64,000 bases of DNA from Syngnathus acus (Eukaryota > Chordata > Actinopteri > Syngnathiformes > Syngnathidae), in the NCBI RefSeq assembly GCF_901709675.1, contig NC_051106.1, forward strand, positions 1,586,001-1,650,000. Direction: 5' to 3'. Made by a program: the position numbers and the translations under genes. The notes beneath the pieces were generated by a model that was given only the letters and a program-made list of their open reading frames with translations, searched no databases and had not been told where the DNA came from. Positions 59,971 through 64,000 of this stretch are shown here, in pieces. Position 1 is the stretch's first letter; each line of letters begins with the position of its first letter.

Positions 59971-59976
59971 TTTATT
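59971..59976 (-). terminator. Poly(A) signal candidate of mrps26
   Basis: AATAAA on the minus strand about 350 bases past the mrps26 stop. The loxl3 and mrps26 3' ends converge here about 90 bases apart. Confidence 0.5.
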
Positions 59977-60323
59977 ACGTAACATCCGTGAACACATCGA
60001 TTCACATCCTGCCGTTGGTCGGTTCTGCTGGTAAGTTCTCTTCTCAAAAGTTTTTGAAATTACTTGGCTGAGTTACTAAAAGTTCGCAGTTTTCCAGCGA
60101 CTTCGAGCAGGATTGGCAAGAGCCGTACCAGAAGTGGGGAAACGTCATCAGAGAGGCAAACACATCAGCTTTACTCATCGACTGGCTGCTTTTCATCCTT
60201 TATTGGCATGACATTGAAAACGACGATCAGAAATGTGGACAAGAAAAGCCAGCCATCAAGAAGTGGTTGTAAACTAACTTTTTGATGGGTGATCCTTGCA
60301 AATGTCTTTCTTGTCCAAAATTG

Positions 60324-61551
60324 TCACCGCAACACCGTCTGTTTAACGACTCGACCTTCCTTATCCACAGCAAAGTTGTAATTCTTGGGGTTGTCCAAAG
60401 CTTCCTCAATGCGTTGGTCCAAGTTGGCCAACGTGATGAAGTTCTTTGCCTCTTCCTGTGGCCAAAAGAAAAGAAGAAACATATGACCAATACCAAAGAC
60501 ATTGTTTGACCAAAAAGACAAATTTGGGTGAAGATGTGTACCTGCAGCTGCACAATTTCATCTTCTTTCTGCCTGACGAATTCTTGCTGTTGCTCTTCTT
60601 GCTGAAGAGCTTCTTCTAGCTTCTTGCGTTCAGCCTCTTCCGTTTCCTTCTGGATCCTCACAAGTCTGGAAAACAACAATTTTTTGTGACTTATTTTTAA
60701 TGAAATATTTTCGTAAAATGTTTTTGAACCATTTTTCAAGGTTCTATTTTAAGTAATTTCATTCTAAGTCTCTGACTATTGCAAAAACTAGTCTTATTTA
60801 TTACATAGAAAATAATAAATTTGTTTGTGCAATTTGTGTTTGTTTTTACTGATGTATAATTCCAATAACATGGCATTTAAATAGTCAAAACTGTTGAATC
60901 TTCAGCATTAGCATTTGGCTGACCGAAGTTGGAGCAAGCGCAGGTTCTCTTGACGGTTGAAGTCCATCAGATTGCTGTGTTCCTCAGCCTCCTGCCGTGC
61001 TCGCTCCTCCGCCATGGAACCCGTCTCCTCCTCGTACTTCCTCCTTAGCACCTCCTCCTTGAACTCCACACTGAAATGACCAACACAAAAAAATAAAGGT
61101 TGTTGGCTGGCTCACTGTGCCTTTAGATTTTTAACAATGACTAATATACTTATGGGGAAAAAAAATACATCGGACAATAATGTTTAATCATCCAAAAATA
61201 CCATAAGCACAATTCAATTTTCTTCTCAAATATAAACATTATACCTGAACGCCTAGCATTAGCATGACTGCGTTTACCACAAAATGAGGCCAAAATGTCC
61301 AATTAAAACGTGTGATCTGTAACGTTAGGGTGGTACCGCAGCGCCCTCATGATGAGCTTGTAGTCGGTGTATCTCTCCCGCAGCACGACCATCTCCACCG
61401 GGTCCACCGGCGGTGGTACTTTGATTCGCCCCAGCTTGGACTTGGCCACCGGGTCGGTGCGCGACTTTCGTCCGCGTTGCGCTTCCACCAGCGCGGTCCT
61501 TCCAGGCGCTAGCAGCCGTGCAACTCGCACGCTTCGGAACATCGCCGCCAT
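60324..61551 (-). CDS. mrps26: Mitochondrial small ribosomal subunit protein mS26
   Basis: Structural protein of the mitochondrial 28S ribosomal subunit, imported into the matrix. Exons (minus): 61551-61337, 61070-60924, 60665-60542, 60455-60324; in-phase joining gives 205 residues, the same length as human MRPS26. The N-terminus is a basic targeting peptide ([14 protein letters not shown]), then [20 protein letters not shown] and [20 protein letters not shown] match the human protein. The middle is a long charged helix ([40 protein letters not shown]), and the end is [20 protein letters not shown]. The ATG at 61551 is used; MAAMF offers a second at 61542. Tail-to-tail with loxl3. MRPS26 is also on human 20p13. 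Confidence 0.93.
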
Positions 61552-61639
61552 CACCGCCGGTTGTCAGCCGCTTGCCGTGGCCGCGTTCAGAAAGTAGAAC
61601 AAGTCCAAATGTGTCACATTGACACTAAAGAATAACAAC

Positions 61640-61700
61640 TTTCAATGTCCGCAGGTGGCGGCCATCTTGTGCGTGTCCTCTGACACCAGGAAACAATCGG
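61640..61700 (-). promoter_or_regulatory. mrps26 promoter with a YY1-like site
   Basis: GCGGCCATCTTG near 61657-61668 reads CAAGATGGCCGC on the coding strand, close to the YY1 consensus AANATGGCGGC often found at promoters of mitochondrial protein genes, about 110 bases above the start codon. CpG-rich surroundings support a promoter here. Confidence 0.4.
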
Positions 61701-61709
61701 ATGGTGGAA

Positions 61710-62820
61710 AGACTTTTCATTGACACTGTCGCCGTCTAGAGGTTAGGATAAGTTTTGCATTTAAAGTCAGTGAACATCTCTTGTCCTGTCGTTGGTGCGA
61801 TGTAAAAAAAATATGAGAGGAGAAGAATAAAGCGTGGCTGTACGGAAGATACGTACTACGGAAGAGGATTAGGGCCAGTGAAGAAAAAAAAAACGACTGG
61901 TTATGGAGATGTCGTTTACTAGGGGTGACCGAAGGGGGCCGGGAGGACCTCCGGCCCACGCTGGGCATTGCTGCTTTTTTCATTGCAACTCAAGGTTTTG
62001 TGCTGTTGTCATCGTTAAATACCGGCAGTGGCTCTCAATTATTGCAGAACCCCTGGACGCTGACCGGGGCCTGGAAAGGGACTCTGAGAACGGTGAAGTG
62101 GACATAAAGATTTTGGATGGATGACAGGCCCTGAGCAGTGATCCCAGCGCAAATTCACTACTGAGCATTCAGTGGACTGGACTTTGCATCGACAGGCACT
62201 TACATATGCAAGGGGGGGCAACACAGAGGGCGCTTCAACGTTTCAGTATGCTGTGATATTGCGTCAATATTACATCCTTCATTACTTTATCTGATGACTA
62301 CATGCCGCATTACTTTATCTTATTCGTTTACCTCATATATTAACATTATGACAATGCAGTTTGACTGTTTAGCAGTCGATGGACATGTCATTTCTTTTTC
62401 TAACTGTTTTGTGAGCTCATACTGTTTTGTGGATTGTGATATGTGCCAGGACTCCATGTACCTGGCTGACGCCAGGTGGAGGGAATCACTGGGGATGTTA
62501 GAAAGGACCTCCCTCTTTTTCCATGTCATTAGACTGGCAGGGTTTTTTCTCGAGGGAGGGCCGGCAACTTTTTGAGGTTTCTAACGGACCACGCCAAATT
62601 CATTACTTCACAAATTATCGACGGTATTACCTAAGGGGGGTGGTTATCATCATTTGGATAATGTGGACTTCAATTTTCTTTATTTGTGGTTCCTGAGAGG
62701 CCTCAGATTGCTGTCAGGGAGCAATTGGATACCAAAGTAGTTTGAGCTTTCCTAGTTAAAATAACCTTAAGTAGCATGCCTTGAGCGTATTGTAGGCTGT
62801 GCAGGTATAGGCCAAATTGT
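61710..62820. other. Intergenic region after mrps26
   Basis: No recognisable gene. Parts may be diverged 5' sequence of the LINE that follows, but I cannot support that from readable protein. Confidence 0.4.
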
Positions 62821-62824
62821 AGAC

Positions 62825-63317
62825 GTGACCATAAAAGCAGTGAAGCAGATGAGGATGTGGTCTGAGGGGGCCATGGAGGCACTCCAGGACTGCTTTGAGT
62901 GCTCTGACTGGGACATGTTCAAATCAGCAGCAACATATGACAACCAGATCGACATTGATGAGTACGCCATGACTGTCAGCCTACATCAACAAATGCACCG
63001 AGGACGTCAGCACCACTAAGAACATCATCACCCGAGCCAACCAACGACCCTGGATGACTGAGGAGGTACGTCATACGCTACGAGCACGGAACTCAGCCTT
63101 CAAGTCTGGCGACAAGGAGGCACTGAGGACAGCGAGAGCCAACTTGAACCGTGCCATCAGGTTAACGAAGCGAAGCCACAGTCGAAAAATTCAGGATTTT
63201 TTCCACGACGCCAATAACACCAGGAGTATGTGGCAAGGCATACGGGCGATCACTGACTACAACTTACCCTCCCCCCCGGTGGGTGAGGTTGATGCTGACT
63301 TCCTAAATGGTCTAAAT
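62825..63317 (+). mobile_element. Jockey/L2-like LINE ORF2 fragment, frameshifted
   Basis: The first part reads QMRMWSEGAMEALQDCFECS and DIDEYAMTVS. The frame then shifts by one near 62975 to YINKCTEDVSTTKNIITRA, PWMTEEVRHTLRARNSAFKS and TRSMWQGIRAITDYN. This is the linker between endonuclease and reverse transcriptase typical of fish jockey-like LINEs. No RT core follows because another element interrupts it at 63318. A dead fragment. Confidence 0.85.
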
Positions 63318-63410
63318 CAGTGGTCCCCAACCACCGGGCCGCGGACCGGTACCGGTCCGTGGGTCACTTGGTACCGGGCCGCCAAGCCGCACAGAAAGAA
63401 ATAAAAAATT
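63318..63410 (+). mobile_element. hAT-type element end inserted in the LINE
   Basis: CAGTGGTCCCCAACCACCGG and GGACCGGTACCGGTCCGTGG form the well-known left end of a widespread vertebrate hAT family. The right end is not visible; another repeat follows directly. Confidence 0.65.
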
Positions 63411-63422
63411 ATCGACGATCAA

Positions 63423-63540
63423 TTACCGTTTTTTTCCGTGTATAATATGCAAAATTTAACTAATTTATTGTCCTAAAATCTGGGGTGCGCATTATACATG
63501 GGTACAAATTTTTTTAAATTTTTTTTTTTTTTTTTTTTAA
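63423..63540. mobile_element. Fragment of a second DNA-element family, ending in poly(T)
   Basis: TTACCGTTTTTTTCCGTGTATAATATGC and GGGGTGCGCATTATACATGG are inverse-related (TGTATAATRYGCA / TGCGCATTATACA), as in a common fish inverted-repeat element. It runs into a T-rich tract at 63.51-63.54 kb. Confidence 0.55.
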
Positions 63541-64000
63541 GAAAATCATGGTACTGGTACGAGTATTGATTTATGTATTGTTCTCTTCTTGTCATGTTGT
63601 GAAAGAATGTGGGTTGAATAAATACCGAAAGAACAATAGTGTGTTTGTACTGTGCTCTGGTCATTTCGTCAAAGAAGGGATAATACTCCTCTTCTCTTCT
63701 TGACTGACAATGAATGTGATAGTTTAATACAATCAGCAAATAACAAAATGTGTATTACAGGTAATATTTTATTTCACAACACTTTGCCTTGTTCCTTTCG
63801 TCTCTGCTGTTCACTTCAAACACGCTCCATACGAACGCAATGCTCTCGTATCAGACGCTTGCTTGATCACCTGCTCGTTTGCTGTCACAATGTACCCTAC
63901 ACAAATCCGAAACATTTGTTGCGGCTCCGAGTCACGACGAGGGGCAAGTTTTGGTTTCCAAGGGTGTTTTTATTCCTCTTCAACGTCTCTCCCATACAGA
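63541..64000. other. Unassigned right edge
   Basis: No gene or named element recognised in the last 460 bases. Confidence 0.4.

Overview
The window is a piece of a ray-finned fish genome, most likely a percomorph teleost. The genes have GT-AG introns and vertebrate-specific products, the intergenic DNA carries CA/GT microsatellites, and several teleost repeat types are present: a tRNA-derived SINE ending in ATGGATGG repeats, hAT-type elements with 8-bp target duplications, and a jockey-like LINE fragment. I cannot name the species.

Layout. (1) 1-3.4 kb: the 3' part of an Emx-family homeobox gene (emx1-like), plus strand, cut by the window edge. (2) 3.4-13.2 kb: no recognisable gene; holds microsatellites, one SINE, AT-rich homeodomain-site-rich blocks that look regulatory, and a degenerate tandem array of ZNF143-like sites. 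(3) 13.2-22.9 kb, minus strand: rab11fip5, a Rab11 effector with a C2 domain, a 3.36-kb central exon with internal repeats and a C-terminal Rab11-binding coiled coil. (4) 23.3-32.7 kb: a second gene-poor stretch with candidate enhancers and one SINE. (5) 32.7-33.9 kb: a single-exon GPR151-like receptor. (6) 36.9-47.2 kb: a tandem duplication carrying two complete mavs genes (mitochondrial antiviral signalling adaptor), with a broken copy of the first pank2 exon between them. (7) 47.1-49.7 kb: intact pank2. (8) 52.5-59.6 kb: loxl3, with two alternative versions of one SRCR exon. (9) 60.3-61.6 kb, minus strand: mrps26. (10) 62.8-64 kb: LINE and DNA-transposon debris.

The most interesting part is the mavs pair. 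By eye, introns, promoter and 3' flanks differ by about 2-3 %, while coding exons differ by about 7-15 %. The first CARD exon is the worst (about 18 of 123 bases) next to an intron that is almost identical. The two proteins also differ at two signalling motifs. Copy 2 has a PVQET TRAF-type motif and an LEIS (pLxIS-type) motif; copy 1 has LVQET and LEIR at the same places, while its CARD looks the more conventional. This suggests rapid, possibly complementary specialisation of two antiviral adaptors. Other points of note are the duplicated loxl3 SRCR4 exon, the repeat-bearing cassette exon of rab11fip5, and the mixed human 2p13 / 20p13 synteny.

Gene models were built by hand from splice-site phase. 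Divergence counts are eye counts, not computed alignments.
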